Shown here piece by piece: positions 48,775 through 58,743 of a stretch of DNA of 64,000 nt. The stretch is taken from positions 1-64,000 of the forward strand of contig CAITIQ010000291.1 of assembly GCA_903892415.1 (NCBI GenBank), written 5' to 3'. The position numbers and the translations under genes were made by a program. This DNA is from an uncultured delta proteobacterium. Its GTDB lineage: Bacteria; Myxococcota_A; Polyangia; Polyangiales; Polyangiaceae. Every line of letters begins with the position of its first letter. Position 1 is the stretch's first letter. Below the pieces are notes generated by a model. The model had not been told where the DNA came from. It was given only the letters and a program-made list of their open reading frames with translations, and did not search any database.

Positions 48775-51700
48775 ATGGCTAAGACCGCCTTCGACTTCAT
48801 CCTCAACGGTGCCCCAGTTCGCGTGGAGGGCGCTTCCACGAACGTGTCGCTGCTCACCTGGCTTCGAAATAACGGCCGCACTGGCAGCAAAGAAGGCTGT
48901 GCCGAGGGGGACTGCGGCGCTTGCACCGTGGCGCTCGTGGATACGAACGCCCAGGGCGTGCGCACCTACCGCGCCATCAATAGCTGCATCACCTTGCTAC
49001 CGATGGTCGCTGGTCGTGAGGTCGTAACGGTCGAGGGAGTCGCCTTCGATCAAGAGAAGCTGCATCCCGTGCAGCAGGCCATGGTCGACAACTACGGCTC
49101 ACAATGCGGCTATTGCACGCCCGGTTTCGTGCTCTCGATGTTTGAGGCCTACTACCGCGAAGACCTCGGCTCCGACGAACGTCAGAAGCAGCAGCTCGGC
49201 GACCAACTAAACGGTAATCTTTGCCGCTGTACCGGCTACCGGCCAATTCGTGAGGCCATGCTCGAGGCGCTAGCGGCCAGGCCCAAAGCGCCGGACCTTT
49301 TTCAGCTTCGGCTCAATAAGCATGACGGTTCGGTCCCGGCCTTCTCCTATGAGAGTAACGGGGAGACCTTCCTGAGGCCGAGCTCGCTCGCGGAGCTTCT
49401 TCAGATCAAGTCGGAGCAGCGCGAGAAGGCTGAACTCGTGGGCGGTGCAACCGAACTCGGCGTTTACATCAATAAGGCTCATCGTCACTATTCGTTGCTG
49501 GTCTCCACCGAGGGTGTTCGCGAGTTGGCCACCATCGTCAAAGACGACCAGTTCTTCCGCATCGGCGGAGCTGCAACCTTGACGGCGATCGAAGAGGCGC
49601 TCGCTGGCGAGTACCCGATGATCGACAAGATGCTTTGGGCCTTTGCTTCGAGGCAAATTCGCAATCGCGCCACGCTCGCCGGCAACCTGGTAACGGCCTC
49701 GCCGATTGGAGATATGCCGCCGATCCTATTGGCCCTCGATGCCGAGCTGGTCCTCGCCAAGGTTGGCTCGACGCGTACGGTGAAGTTGGCTGACTTCTTC
49801 GTCGCTTACCGCAAGACCGTGCTGGAGGCAGACGAGATCCTGCTCACGATCTTGCTACCGCGCAATCGCACGCACGGCGAGCGGCTGATGGACTCGTACA
49901 AAGTTTCCAAACGGCGTGAACTCGACATCAGCATCACCGCTGCTGCGTTCGTGTTGGAGCTCGATGAGTCCAAGCTCGTACGCCATGCGCGACTTGCCTA
50001 CGGCGGCGTGGCCGCAACCCCCGTACGGGCCCGGAAGACCGAGTCCTTCCTCGTGGGTAAACCTTGGAATGAGCAGACGGTCCAGCAGGCCTTGCCCATC
50101 CTTGCCCAGGAGTTTACGCCGATCGATGACGTGCGCTCGGCGGCACCGTTCCGCCGTCAACTGATTAAGAGCCTATTCTTGAAGTTCTGGAGCGGAGAAG
50201 CGAGCGAGGCGCAAGACAAGCCGATTCAATTCCAGGTCGAGCGCGATGCGGCCGCGAGCTGTCGCTCGCAGGACAAGAGTCGCAGCCTCGCGCATGAGAG
50301 CGCGGTCGGTCACGTCACCGGTTCGGCGCTGTATGTGGATGACACCGCCCGACGTCGCGACATGCTCGAGCTCTGGCCAGTGATGAGTCCGCACGCTCGG
50401 GCTCGCATCACCTCGCTCGACATCAGCGCGGCCCTCAGCGAGCCAGGCATAACGTGTGTTCTCACTGCCAAGGACGTACCCGGCATGAATGACGTCGGGG
50501 CCGTTCGTCATGATGAGCCGCTCTTGGCCGATAGCGAGGTGCTATTCCACGGTCAGGTCGTAGCGTTGGTGGTGGGTCGCACCGCCGAGGAGTGCCGCAA
50601 GGCGGCGCTCAAAGTGAAGGTGGGTTATGAGCCTCTGCCAGCCATTCTCGGTGCACGCGAGGCCATTGCACAGCAGAGCTTTCACTCCGAACCGCACCTT
50701 ATTCGAAGGGGCGACGCCGACGCGGCGCTCGCGGCGAGCCCACATAAGCTGAGCGGTGAATTCGACATTGGCGGGCAAGAGCACTTCTACCTGGAAACCC
50801 ATGCTGCTTGGGCAGAGCCCGGTGAAGACGGTGAGCTCTTCATCGCCTCCTCGACTCAGCACCCCTCCGAAGTGCAAGCCGTGGTCTCTCACGTCCTCGA
50901 CCGGCCGCGCAACAAGATCACCGTGCAATCCCCTCGCATGGGAGGTGGCTTCGGTGGCAAAGAGACGCAGGGCAATGCGTGGGCAGCTGCCGTTGCGCTG
51001 GCGGCTAGCAAGACGGGTAAGCCGGTGCGAGTGCAGCTCGACCGTGACGTTGATATGCAAGTAACGGGTAAGCGGCACCCGTTTCATGCCCGCTTCGAGG
51101 TCGGCTTCGACGCGCAGGGTAAGCTGCTAGCCGCCAAGATTGACCTCTTCGCCGACGGCGGCTGGGCGCTAGACCTCTCGGAGTCGATCTGTGATCGCGG
51201 GGTCTTTCACCTCGACAATGCCTACTATATTCCGAGCTGCGTCTTTAGCGGCAGGGTTGCAAAGACCAACGTGGTTTCGCATACAGCCTTTCGTGGGTTC
51301 GGTGGACCACAAGGCATGCTCGTAATCGAGGAGATCCTCGATCGCATCGCGAGAAGGCTTTCGCTTGCCCCCGAGCTCGTACGCGAGCGGAACCTTTATC
51401 GCGGTAGCGGTGAGACCAATACGACCCATTACGGGCAGGAGCTGGGAGACGAGCGGCTGCCGATGATTTGGAGTGGCCTGCTCGAGTCGGCGAAGTTCAG
51501 TGAACGTCGGGCAGAGCTCATCGCGTTCAACCAAAAGAGCCAGCGGCTGAAGCGCGGTATCGCGATTACCCCGGTAAAATTCGGGATCTCCTTCACGGCC
51601 ACCTGGCTCAATCAGGCTGGGGCGCTGGTCCTCATCTATCGTGATGGCACCGTGCAGGTGAACCATGGCGGTACTGAGATGGGCCAGGGGCTCTACACCA

Positions 51701-52587
51701 AAATGCAGGGCATCGCGATGCGCGAGCTGGGCCTCCCGGCAAGCGCAGTTCGCGTGATGAGAACGCAAACCGACAAAGTGCCGAATACCTCGGCGACCGC
51801 AGCTTCGAGCGGCGCCGACCTCAACGGCCAAGCCGTGCGTGTTGCGTGCGTGACCTTGCGCGAGCGCTTGTCACCCATCGCGGCCGAGTTGCTCACCGCC
51901 GAATCCGGCACGCTGGTGCCGGAGGGTGCAGTGTTGTTCGAGCACGGCATCGTTCGGGCTCCGCAAGTGCCGCAGCTAACCATCCCGTTCGAGCGGGTGG
52001 TTGAGCGAGCATACATGAAGCAGGTGCAGCTCTCGGCCCAGGGCTTCTATCGGACGCCAGGGATTGGCTACGACAAGAAGAAAGGCCAAGGCAAGCCGTT
52101 CTACTACTTTGCTTATGGCGCAGCCGTTACCGAGGTCGAGGTCGACGGCTACAGCGGTATGAAGCGGGTCATCGCCGTCGACATCCTTCACGACGTTGGG
52201 GAGTCTCTCAATCCCGGCGTTGACCGCGGTCAGATTGAAGGTGGCTTCGTTCAGGGGATGGGCTGGCTCACAGGTGAGGAGCTCAAGTGGGGGAAGGACG
52301 GTCGGCTGCTTACCCACTCCGCCAGCACCTACCAGATCCCGTCGTTTGGTGACGCCCCGGCCGAGTTCCGGGTGACCTTGCTTCCGAACGCCGGCCAGGA
52401 GGGCGTAATCCACGGCAGCAAGGCCGTGGGCGAGCCGCCGCTGATGCTCGCCATTAGTGCGCGCGAAGCTTTAAGAGACGCGATTGCTGCGTTTGGTACG
52501 CCGGGTGGAGAGGTCCCGCTGCCCTCTCCAGTTACCCACGAGGCGATCCTGGCTGCCGTCGAGCGGCGACTGGCGCCATCGGTCTGA
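48775..52587 (+). CDS. xdh: Single-chain xanthine dehydrogenase (molybdopterin hydroxylase)
   Basis: 1270 residues from the ATG at 48775. All parts of eukaryotic-style xanthine dehydrogenase are on one chain. The first 2Fe-2S cluster is GCAEGDCGAC near 40, the second QCGYCTPGFVLS and CRCTGYRPI near 105-160. The FAD domain has VGGATELGVYINKAH and RATLAGNLVTASPIGD near 220-320. The molybdenum domain has GGGFGGKET, TAFRGFGGPQGM (with the Arg that orients xanthine) and GSKAVGEPPLML with the catalytic Glu. It oxidises hypoxanthine and xanthine to urate. Most bacteria split this into two or three subunits; a single chain is less usual. No accessory XdhC is next to it. Confidence 0.93.
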   Translation: MAKTAFDFILNGAPVRVEGASTNVSLLTWLRNNGRTGSKEGCAEGDCGACTVALVDTNAQGVRTYRAINSCITLLPMVAGREVVTVEGVAFDQEKLHPVQQAMVDNYGSQCGYCTPGFVLSMFEAYYREDLGSDERQKQQLGDQLNGNLCRCTGYRPIREAMLEALAARPKAPDLFQLRLNKHDGSVPAFSYESNGETFLRPSSLAELLQIKSEQREKAELVGGATELGVYINKAHRHYSLLVSTEGVRELATIVKDDQFFRIGGAATLTAIEEALAGEYPMIDKMLWAFASRQIRNRATLAGNLVTASPIGDMPPILLALDAELVLAKVGSTRTVKLADFFVAYRKTVLEADEILLTILLPRNRTHGERLMDSYKVSKRRELDISITAAAFVLELDESKLVRHARLAYGGVAATPVRARKTESFLVGKPWNEQTVQQALPILAQEFTPIDDVRSAAPFRRQLIKSLFLKFWSGEASEAQDKPIQFQVERDAAASCRSQDKSRSLAHESAVGHVTGSALYVDDTARRRDMLELWPVMSPHARARITSLDISAALSEPGITCVLTAKDVPGMNDVGAVRHDEPLLADSEVLFHGQVVALVVGRTAEECRKAALKVKVGYEPLPAILGAREAIAQQSFHSEPHLIRRGDADAALAASPHKLSGEFDIGGQEHFYLETHAAWAEPGEDGELFIASSTQHPSEVQAVVSHVLDRPRNKITVQSPRMGGGFGGKETQGNAWAAAVALAASKTGKPVRVQLDRDVDMQVTGKRHPFHARFEVGFDAQGKLLAAKIDLFADGGWALDLSESICDRGVFHLDNAYYIPSCVFSGRVAKTNVVSHTAFRGFGGPQGMLVIEEILDRIARRLSLAPELVRERNLYRGSGETNTTHYGQELGDERLPMIWSGLLESAKFSERRAELIAFNQKSQRLKRGIAITPVKFGISFTATWLNQAGALVLIYRDGTVQVNHGGTEMGQGLYTKMQGIAMRELGLPASAVRVMRTQTDKVPNTSATAASSGADLNGQAVRVACVTLRERLSPIAAELLTAESGTLVPEGAVLFEHGIVRAPQVPQLTIPFERVVERAYMKQVQLSAQGFYRTPGIGYDKKKGQGKPFYYFAYGAAVTEVEVDGYSGMKRVIAVDILHDVGESLNPGVDRGQIEGGFVQGMGWLTGEELKWGKDGRLLTHSASTYQIPSFGDAPAEFRVTLLPNAGQEGVIHGSKAVGEPPLMLAISAREALRDAIAAFGTPGGEVPLPSPVTHEAILAAVERRLAPSV

Positions 52588-52612
52588 CTGAAGTTCTACC
52601 GTGGTGTAGTAC

Positions 52613-52628
52613 TGATCCATGTCTGGAT
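52613..52628. terminator. Short hairpin after the xanthine dehydrogenase gene
   Basis: GATCCA-TGTC-TGGATC forms a perfect 6-bp stem with a 4-base loop, 25 bases after the stop. No T-run follows, so termination is uncertain. It may instead be a processing site or chance. Confidence 0.25.
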
Positions 52629-52740
52629 CGACTTTGGTTCAAAAAGCTGGACCAGCAAGAACAGAACTTTCCAATCAGCTGCGTTTTTCGCGAATTTCGG
52701 ATCGCGAGGCCGTTGGCGCGCCACGTGCTGAAGCGATGAC

Positions 52741-53796
52741 ATGCTTCAGTCCAACTGCTACCGCCTGCTCGTCCTCCTCTCCGCGATCTCCTTGCCCGTC
52801 CTTGGCTGTGGTGACGAGGCGGACGGTGAATCCGGAGGGGCTGACTCCGATGGCAACGCAAACGGAGCTGGCTCTGCGGCGGGTGCCAGCGACAGTACGG
52901 GTAGCGACAGCGCGGGTTCAGGAGCGGGGGGCTCTGCAGCGGCCTGCGAGGAAGACCCCAATACCTGTGTACAAGACTGTCTCAAGCCGGAGCTGCTCCA
53001 GCTCGGGGTGCAGTGCCCCGATGAGGTATGCACTGCGGAAGCTCGCTGTCTCGAGCCGGCCCTGCTCGGATCCATCACCGAGGAGCAGCTCGCGCTCCTC
53101 GCCGACTGCCCTGACGGCCTGACCAAGTGTGTTCCGGCAAAGTTCATTGAGACCGTCAACAAGTTCGACCTCAAGAACTGTACCTCGGTGAACGGCTTCG
53201 AGGGCCGCTGTGTCTCCTCATGTCTACCTTCCGTGGCCGAGCAGGCAGCGTTCCTGCCAGTCGACGTCTGCGAGGTCGGGGAGAAGTGTGCTCCTTGTTT
53301 CGATCCTTTTACCGGTGAACCAACCGGTGCGTGTGGACTGAGCTGCGACGATCCGCCGGCAACGCCGGTCGAGCAGAACACCTTCACCGGCTGCTGCGCA
53401 TCGAAGGGTGGCGGGACCTGCCTGCCCAACAGCCTCGTAGGCGGAGCGGGTGGGGACGTAGAGCTCGATACCGCCGAGTGCGAAGCGCTCGGCGAGGCAG
53501 ATACCAGCTGCGTTCCCAATGAGGTCTACCAGCAGATCACCAGCCAGGGTTTTTTTGAAGGCACCGCTTGTGAACCGGACATCGTGATTCAGTTCAGCGG
53601 AGGCAGCGTGGAAGGGGCGTGCCTACCGCGCTGTATCCCCGAGGTCGAGAAGCAGTCCCTCTCAATTGAAGTGCAGGCGAAGGAGTTCCCGTTCCACGAC
53701 CTTGTCCTTCAAACCAGTTGCCCGAATGGATACGCTTGTTTGCCGTGCTATCTGAACGGTGAGCTGACTGGCGCGTGTGGCCCACAGGGGATGTGA
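52741..53796 (+). CDS. Hypothetical Cys-rich lipoprotein
   Basis: 351 residues. The signal peptide ends LPVLGC, a lipobox. A Gly/Ser/Ala linker of about 40 residues precedes a domain with more than 25 Cys. It alternates loops such as CVQDCLKPELLQLGVQCPDEVC, SCVPNEVYQQ and CLPCYLNGELTGACG, which repeat a weak unit of about 80 residues. This is the style of disulfide-rich myxobacterial surface proteins. It lies downstream of xdh on the same strand and ends 2 bases before the convergent FG-GAP lipoprotein. Confidence 0.65.
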   Translation: MLQSNCYRLLVLLSAISLPVLGCGDEADGESGGADSDGNANGAGSAAGASDSTGSDSAGSGAGGSAAACEEDPNTCVQDCLKPELLQLGVQCPDEVCTAEARCLEPALLGSITEEQLALLADCPDGLTKCVPAKFIETVNKFDLKNCTSVNGFEGRCVSSCLPSVAEQAAFLPVDVCEVGEKCAPCFDPFTGEPTGACGLSCDDPPATPVEQNTFTGCCASKGGGTCLPNSLVGGAGGDVELDTAECEALGEADTSCVPNEVYQQITSQGFFEGTACEPDIVIQFSGGSVEGACLPRCIPEVEKQSLSIEVQAKEFPFHDLVLQTSCPNGYACLPCYLNGELTGACGPQGM

Positions 53797-53798
53797 GG

Positions 53799-56537
53799 TC
53801 AATTCGGGTCGCTTGACTCACTGGCCTCGCACGTCGTTCCCTCGAGCTGTGGGGCGATGGTAACCGGCAATGCTCGAACTCGGTCGGGGAGAGCGTTGCC
53901 AGTAAGATAGTATGCTGCCGCGTGAAGTAGCGGATCCTCGCCGGAAGTAGACGCCTTTATGCAGGTATCTTCCACGATCTTCCATTCCGAGGTGTCGACG
54001 TTTGCAAAGGTCGCTAGTGTTGCTTGGAAGTCGACCACAGTGTCGCCAAGCTGCGCAGAGTGAGGGCCTAGCCACTGCACCGTCGTGTTGGTTGCGGCAA
54101 GCTCCAATCCGGTGGGCGATGCGGTCAGCAATTGCGTTAACGTTGCGGTCCCCTCACCCTCCATCGCCATCAACCAAAGGGTCGAATCCTCAGCAAGTGG
54201 CGGAAGTGACCCGGTAATGAGCTTGGGTTCAATCGTCTGGTTGTCGCTGGTTAAGAAGCCTTTCACCTCCGCTGAATCGACCAAAGAAAGAGTCCCATCC
54301 TCTATCGTGAAGATAACTGCGCGGCGGTCCAACTCTCTCTCGAAATGGATGGTGAACAGCCCGAACTTGGAGTGGGCCGCATCGTAGAAGACGGCATCAC
54401 TCGCTGGAAAAAAGCCATCAAGGTCTATCGCCTTGGTTGAGACGCCTGGCAGGTTGGGGTTGAGGGTGAGTTTCCCTGACTGAGTAAAGAGCGGCACGAT
54501 AGATGAACCTACGAAGGAGCCCTCTGCGCTGAACTTCAGAAAGGTTAATAGCGCAATTGGCGCGTCGGGTTTAGGAGGGACGGGTTTGCCGTCGGGACCC
54601 GTGGGCCTTGCTAAGGCGACCGTGGAAACGAGTAACGCAACTTCGGTATCGGGCAGAGCCAATAAGTCGCGTATCGGTTTAGTGAGGAAGTAGGGGGATA
54701 GTGGATAGCCGTTGACGTCTCCAGTTACGAAGCTGGCTGTGTTATCTGATTCGAGAACGACAAGATCCTCGATACCGTCGGTTACGGCTGTTTCTCCGAA
54801 GAGGTCCACGAACGACTTAACCTGAAGCGTAAGCGGCAACACCTGCTGATTTGTCGATGCACCTAGTTGAACGGGCTGAGCGGGCAAGGTGAAAGGGCGC
54901 CCAAAGTGTATGACCAGGCTTCGTTGGAAGTTCTCGGGGGCAGGTTTTGCTTCTAGAGTGGTTGTAATGACAATGTCCTTGATACCGTTGCCATCAAGGT
55001 CGGCTAGGTAAAAGTCGGGATTGAACCCGTCGATTACGAGCGGTGCTTTGGTAAGCGGAAGGTCATCTCCACCGAAGTAGATGACGCCCCCAGCGGTTGA
55101 GAGACTGTCTGCGCCAACGACGTCATCAAACCCATCTCCGTTGATGTCGCCCACGGTGAAATTCCCGTTGGGTCCATCAACCTCGGTCGACTGCGCTCCC
55201 GTGAACAAGATCTTCGTCGTTGTCGCTCCATCTACACGCTGGCTTATGACGAACTCGGTTGACTCTGGATTGTCGTCAAGATCACCGATTTCGACACGCA
55301 AGACCTCCCCCGAAAGGGGCACCGCGCGGTCCAAACTTACGAACGGCTTAAGTTCAGTAGCTGCTTGCGTTAGCTCCCGGTAGTACAGCCCCAGATATCT
55401 AGCGTTGTCTTGCGTGAAAGAAACAGCCGCCCCCAACGCAAGCCCAATGCTGGGCTCCACAACCTTTAACGCATGAACTTGGTGCGCTGAAGTTGTTAGG
55501 CAGGCACATGGCGCATCGCCACAGGTTCGATTGCATTTGAGTTGGGCGTTCCCGCTAGCAAAAATTTCGGTCGACATCCCCGAACCACTGATCGATGTAT
55601 TGTCCGTTGTGGTTCGCAAAAGCGCAATCTGCGAGCCGCCATAAGCGGCGAAGGCCGTCACGTAGCTCCCGGCCCCGATTCCTTCCTCAACAAAGTAAGG
55701 GGTCGCGATAATGCTTTTTACGATAGCGGCGGGCGGAAGGCTCTGCAGGGCGCTACCGAGGATACTCAGGTCTTCGCAGGTGCCGTCCAACCCTACTGTA
55801 CAGAGCTGAGTCTTGCTCCCTTTCTCATAGAGAAGCCCCAACTGTCGCAAGGCCCGATCTCCTAGGTCGAACGCCCCATCGCGGGGTTCGGGTGGAAGTG
55901 CGACCAACCGCCGCGCACCAGCGGGCAGGCTCACCGAAGATTGAAAGCGCGCGGCAAACCCTCTGTTCGCTTGCCCAGCAAGTACCCCAATGCCATCACG
56001 TGCAGTCGTGGGCACGAGCAGATCGGTGCGCCCATCGAGGTCGACATCAATTGCTGCCCGGTCAAAGAAGCTCGGCCGACCGACTACCACAGCTGGATCC
56101 ACAGGCGAGCCATTGTCAAAGAAGGTTACGGCTCGCCCGCTTACACCGTCATGAACCAGGTCAACCTGCCCGTCTCCGTCGAAGTCTCCAGAGGCTACGG
56201 GGTAGAGGCCGGGGAGACTCTCTTCTGCGCCGAAGACGCCGGATGCTACGAGGCAGCGTTCGCCATCTTTGATCCGTTCAGGACGACACTCCGGATCGCC
56301 CTCCGGCGCTACCACCCATAGGCACGCGTGCTCGGTGCCGGCCTTTCCGCAAAAGCCAGTGTCTTTGTTCCCGCCGTCGGGGAGGTCGCATTGCTCCTCT
56401 TCAGCGCGCAGACCGTCGCCGCAGGCGTTGCCGTCCACCGTGGGGAGGGTGGCGCAGCCCTGGAAGGCAACCAGGGGCAGTGCCGGGAGTAACAACAGCG
56501 CTACTGCGATTCGGGGGCCTGATACTCGACGAGCCAT
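53799..56537 (-). CDS. FG-GAP/VCBS-repeat lipoprotein
   Basis: 912 residues. The signal peptide ends VAFQGC, a lipobox. Near the N-terminus are Cys-rich segments typical of these proteins (NACGDGLRAEEEQCDLPDGG). Calcium-binding FG-GAP signatures recur: GDFDGDGQVDLVHD near 120, DVDLDGRTDLLVP near 165, GDINGDGFDDVVGAD near 470, and DLDGNGIKDIVI near 520. They indicate an integrin-like beta-propeller. The protein is probably an outer-surface adhesin or structural protein. The stop is 2 bases from that of the lipoprotein at 52741, with no room for a separate terminator. Confidence 0.85.
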   Translation of the reverse strand: MARRVSGPRIAVALLLLPALPLVAFQGCATLPTVDGNACGDGLRAEEEQCDLPDGGNKDTGFCGKAGTEHACLWVVAPEGDPECRPERIKDGERCLVASGVFGAEESLPGLYPVASGDFDGDGQVDLVHDGVSGRAVTFFDNGSPVDPAVVVGRPSFFDRAAIDVDLDGRTDLLVPTTARDGIGVLAGQANRGFAARFQSSVSLPAGARRLVALPPEPRDGAFDLGDRALRQLGLLYEKGSKTQLCTVGLDGTCEDLSILGSALQSLPPAAIVKSIIATPYFVEEGIGAGSYVTAFAAYGGSQIALLRTTTDNTSISGSGMSTEIFASGNAQLKCNRTCGDAPCACLTTSAHQVHALKVVEPSIGLALGAAVSFTQDNARYLGLYYRELTQAATELKPFVSLDRAVPLSGEVLRVEIGDLDDNPESTEFVISQRVDGATTTKILFTGAQSTEVDGPNGNFTVGDINGDGFDDVVGADSLSTAGGVIYFGGDDLPLTKAPLVIDGFNPDFYLADLDGNGIKDIVITTTLEAKPAPENFQRSLVIHFGRPFTLPAQPVQLGASTNQQVLPLTLQVKSFVDLFGETAVTDGIEDLVVLESDNTASFVTGDVNGYPLSPYFLTKPIRDLLALPDTEVALLVSTVALARPTGPDGKPVPPKPDAPIALLTFLKFSAEGSFVGSSIVPLFTQSGKLTLNPNLPGVSTKAIDLDGFFPASDAVFYDAAHSKFGLFTIHFERELDRRAVIFTIEDGTLSLVDSAEVKGFLTSDNQTIEPKLITGSLPPLAEDSTLWLMAMEGEGTATLTQLLTASPTGLELAATNTTVQWLGPHSAQLGDTVVDFQATLATFANVDTSEWKIVEDTCIKASTSGEDPLLHAAAYYLTGNALPDRVRALPVTIAPQLEGTTCEASESSDPN

Positions 56538-56566
56538 TGGCTCAGCTTAGCAAACACCACCCTCGC

Positions 56567-57565
56567 TCAAGTGCGTTTCAGCTGTTCGATGGTTCGGCGA
56601 ATACCCTCGTCGAGGCTAACGCGAGGCTTGTAGCCCAAGTCCGCCGTAGCCTTTTGATGGGTGAAGTAATGATGGGTCGTCAGATAGCGAATGGTGAAGC
56701 GTGTGAGGCTCTCTTCTGACGTCGGGATTCCTCGAACGGCGTCTATTGCTTCACGAATCGCCGCGGTAGTGAAGGCGATCGGAAAGGGGACGCGAATGGT
56801 TGGGCGCGCGTAGCCAACGCCATCCAACAGTTTGCCGACGAACTCCCAGAATGGTGTGGGCTCGCCGTTGGTAACGAAGTACGCCTGCCCATTAGCCTTG
56901 CCGCCCGGGCCAAGGGCGTCCGCAGCGAGCACCAAGCCATCAACCAAGTTATCAATGTAGGTAAAGTCGCTAAGCTTCTTTGGGTCGCCGACGTAGGCCT
57001 TCAGCTTGCCGGACTTGGCCCGCCCGAGCACGGCCGGGAAGAAGCGCTTGTCTCCGGGGCCAAACACGATGTGTGGACGCACTGCGCAGGTGTAGACCCC
57101 GCGCCGGTCATTCTCGCGCAACACGAGCGCCTCCGCCTTCATCTTGCTCTCAGCATAGGGAGCGTGGAAGGAGGTTGGGTACGGCAGGAACTCATCCCCC
57201 TTCTCGATGTCAGCTCCGCCGTAAACGACGCTAGCGCTCGAGACGTAGACGAACTTGCGAATCTCAAGCTCGCTACAACTGTCGAGTAGGTTCTGGGTGC
57301 CACCAACGTTGATGTCGAAGACCTCATCAGCTCCGGTCTTGCGGGTCTGAACACGCGAAGCTGCGTGGTACACCACGTCGGCGCCGATCAGCGCCTTCTT
57401 GACCGCCTCGCGGTCCCGCAGATCAACGGTCTTCTCGGTAACGTTGGCCTCGCTCGTTCCGGCGCTCGCGACGTCCAGCGCGGTAACCGTTACTCCGCTT
57501 TCAGCGAGACGCGAGACGACGTGCCTACCGACAAACCCACTGCTCCCAGTGACCACCGCATGCAT
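56567..57565 (-). CDS. NAD-dependent epimerase/3-beta-hydroxysteroid-dehydrogenase-like protein
   Basis: 332 residues. An N-terminal Rossmann motif TGSSGFVGRHVV and the catalytic tetrad area YVSSASVVYGG then YAESK (YxxxK) define an extended short-chain dehydrogenase. The later FTYIDNLVDGL and the long C-terminal part fit the 3-beta-HSD group, which acts on sterols, hopanoid-like lipids or olefin precursors. Substrate is not evident. It is the last gene of a likely leftward unit with the lipid-kinase gene 61 bases upstream, which suggests lipid metabolism. Confidence 0.8.
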   Translation of the reverse strand: MHAVVTGSSGFVGRHVVSRLAESGVTVTALDVASAGTSEANVTEKTVDLRDREAVKKALIGADVVYHAASRVQTRKTGADEVFDINVGGTQNLLDSCSELEIRKFVYVSSASVVYGGADIEKGDEFLPYPTSFHAPYAESKMKAEALVLRENDRRGVYTCAVRPHIVFGPGDKRFFPAVLGRAKSGKLKAYVGDPKKLSDFTYIDNLVDGLVLAADALGPGGKANGQAYFVTNGEPTPFWEFVGKLLDGVGYARPTIRVPFPIAFTTAAIREAIDAVRGIPTSEESLTRFTIRYLTTHHYFTHQKATADLGYKPRVSLDEGIRRTIEQLKRT

Positions 57566-57626
57566 AGGCGACTGTCTAGCAGAGCCCTCGATCGCTTGCT
57601 ATCCGACCTGTTGTCGGCCAGCAGGG

Positions 57627-58664
57627 TTAGGCGAGGGTGGCGCGCTCTGCTCCAATCACGCTAACGCTGCCGCCAATTTGGACCTTCAGCGGATCCGAAG
57701 GCGAGCCAGCAAACACTTCACCATCCAGTGTGTAGCCACCCTGCAGCACCAACTCCTTGGCTTGCGGGAACTCGCTGATAGCTGCGGTCTTGGAATGAGC
57801 ATTGCGCATGAGCGTTGGGATCAAGCGAATCAGCTGCGATGTTCGCCTCTCTGTAACGACGCGAACGGGGAAACCAGTAGCCCCAGGCGAGGGCAACGCG
57901 CGAAGCGACCCGCCGAACGCGACAAGTTCACAGGTTGCGGCGAAGGCCACCGAATAGCGGGCCAGGTGAACGCCATCCACGTCGATTGGGCTTTCGGGTG
58001 GATTGAGCCGCCAGCCCTCCTTTTTCCAAAGCTCCGTCTGAAAGAGAGCTCCTCGAGTGGTCTCGAACAAGAGACGCGCCAGCCCAACGGAGCCTCCTCC
58101 GAAGCTCTCGTACATCTCGAGTGCATGCTTGACCAACTGCGAGCCGAAGACGAAGCCAAAGCGCGAGCCAGCCAGGCTCTCTACCTCGAGAAGGCGCAGC
58201 TCTCTCTTGGGAATCGCGCCCCACGGGCGTGTGGTGAGCCGCTGCAAGAGTTCTCGCGGCCTCGACTTGAGCGTGCGGCGCAATGAGTCCTCTAGCGACT
58301 CAGCGACGATGTTCATCGTCCCTAACGGCAGCGGGACCAGCACCCCTGGCCACAACCTTCCGCGATGCACGAGTGATTGCATTGCATGGTGGAGCGAGCC
58401 GTCTCCCCCAACGACGACCAGGACGTTGATGCCGCGTGCCATCAGCTCACGTACAGCACCGTCTACTTCGCCCAGGGACGCGGTAACCCTGACGTCGAGG
58501 CCCTCGAGCGTCGAAAGCTCCATGCCCAATGCCGCTGCAGCGCCGTTGCCATGGCCCGCGTTGCGATTCACGAGCACGCCGATACGACTGTCTGCGTGGG
58601 GCGCGAACGGATGTCTCGGCCAAGGTGACTCCGTTGACGCCCATGAAGTCACAGCCGAGACCAT
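57627..58664 (-). CDS. Diacylglycerol-kinase-family lipid kinase
   Basis: 345 residues. RIGVLVNRNAGHGNG opens the fold. The ATP loop VVVGGDGSLHHAM has the GGDGT-type signature with Ser for Thr. PLPLGTMNIVAESL matches the PxGTxND segment with Met-Asn-Ile. The C-terminal beta-sandwich ends QIGGSVSVIG. It would phosphorylate diacylglycerol, ceramide or a similar lipid. It is flanked on the same strand by two NAD-dependent epimerase-like genes. Confidence 0.8.
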   Translation of the reverse strand: MVSAVTSWASTESPWPRHPFAPHADSRIGVLVNRNAGHGNGAAAALGMELSTLEGLDVRVTASLGEVDGAVRELMARGINVLVVVGGDGSLHHAMQSLVHRGRLWPGVLVPLPLGTMNIVAESLEDSLRRTLKSRPRELLQRLTTRPWGAIPKRELRLLEVESLAGSRFGFVFGSQLVKHALEMYESFGGGSVGLARLLFETTRGALFQTELWKKEGWRLNPPESPIDVDGVHLARYSVAFAATCELVAFGGSLRALPSPGATGFPVRVVTERRTSQLIRLIPTLMRNAHSKTAAISEFPQAKELVLQGGYTLDGEVFAGSPSDPLKVQIGGSVSVIGAERATLA

Positions 58665-58743
58665 GGAGGAGAAGTTAGCGCGAGCCGGGTGGCGTCGCGC
58701 GCGGAGATCGTGTGCAGAATGTGTGGAGCCGCTCGGTCGAACC

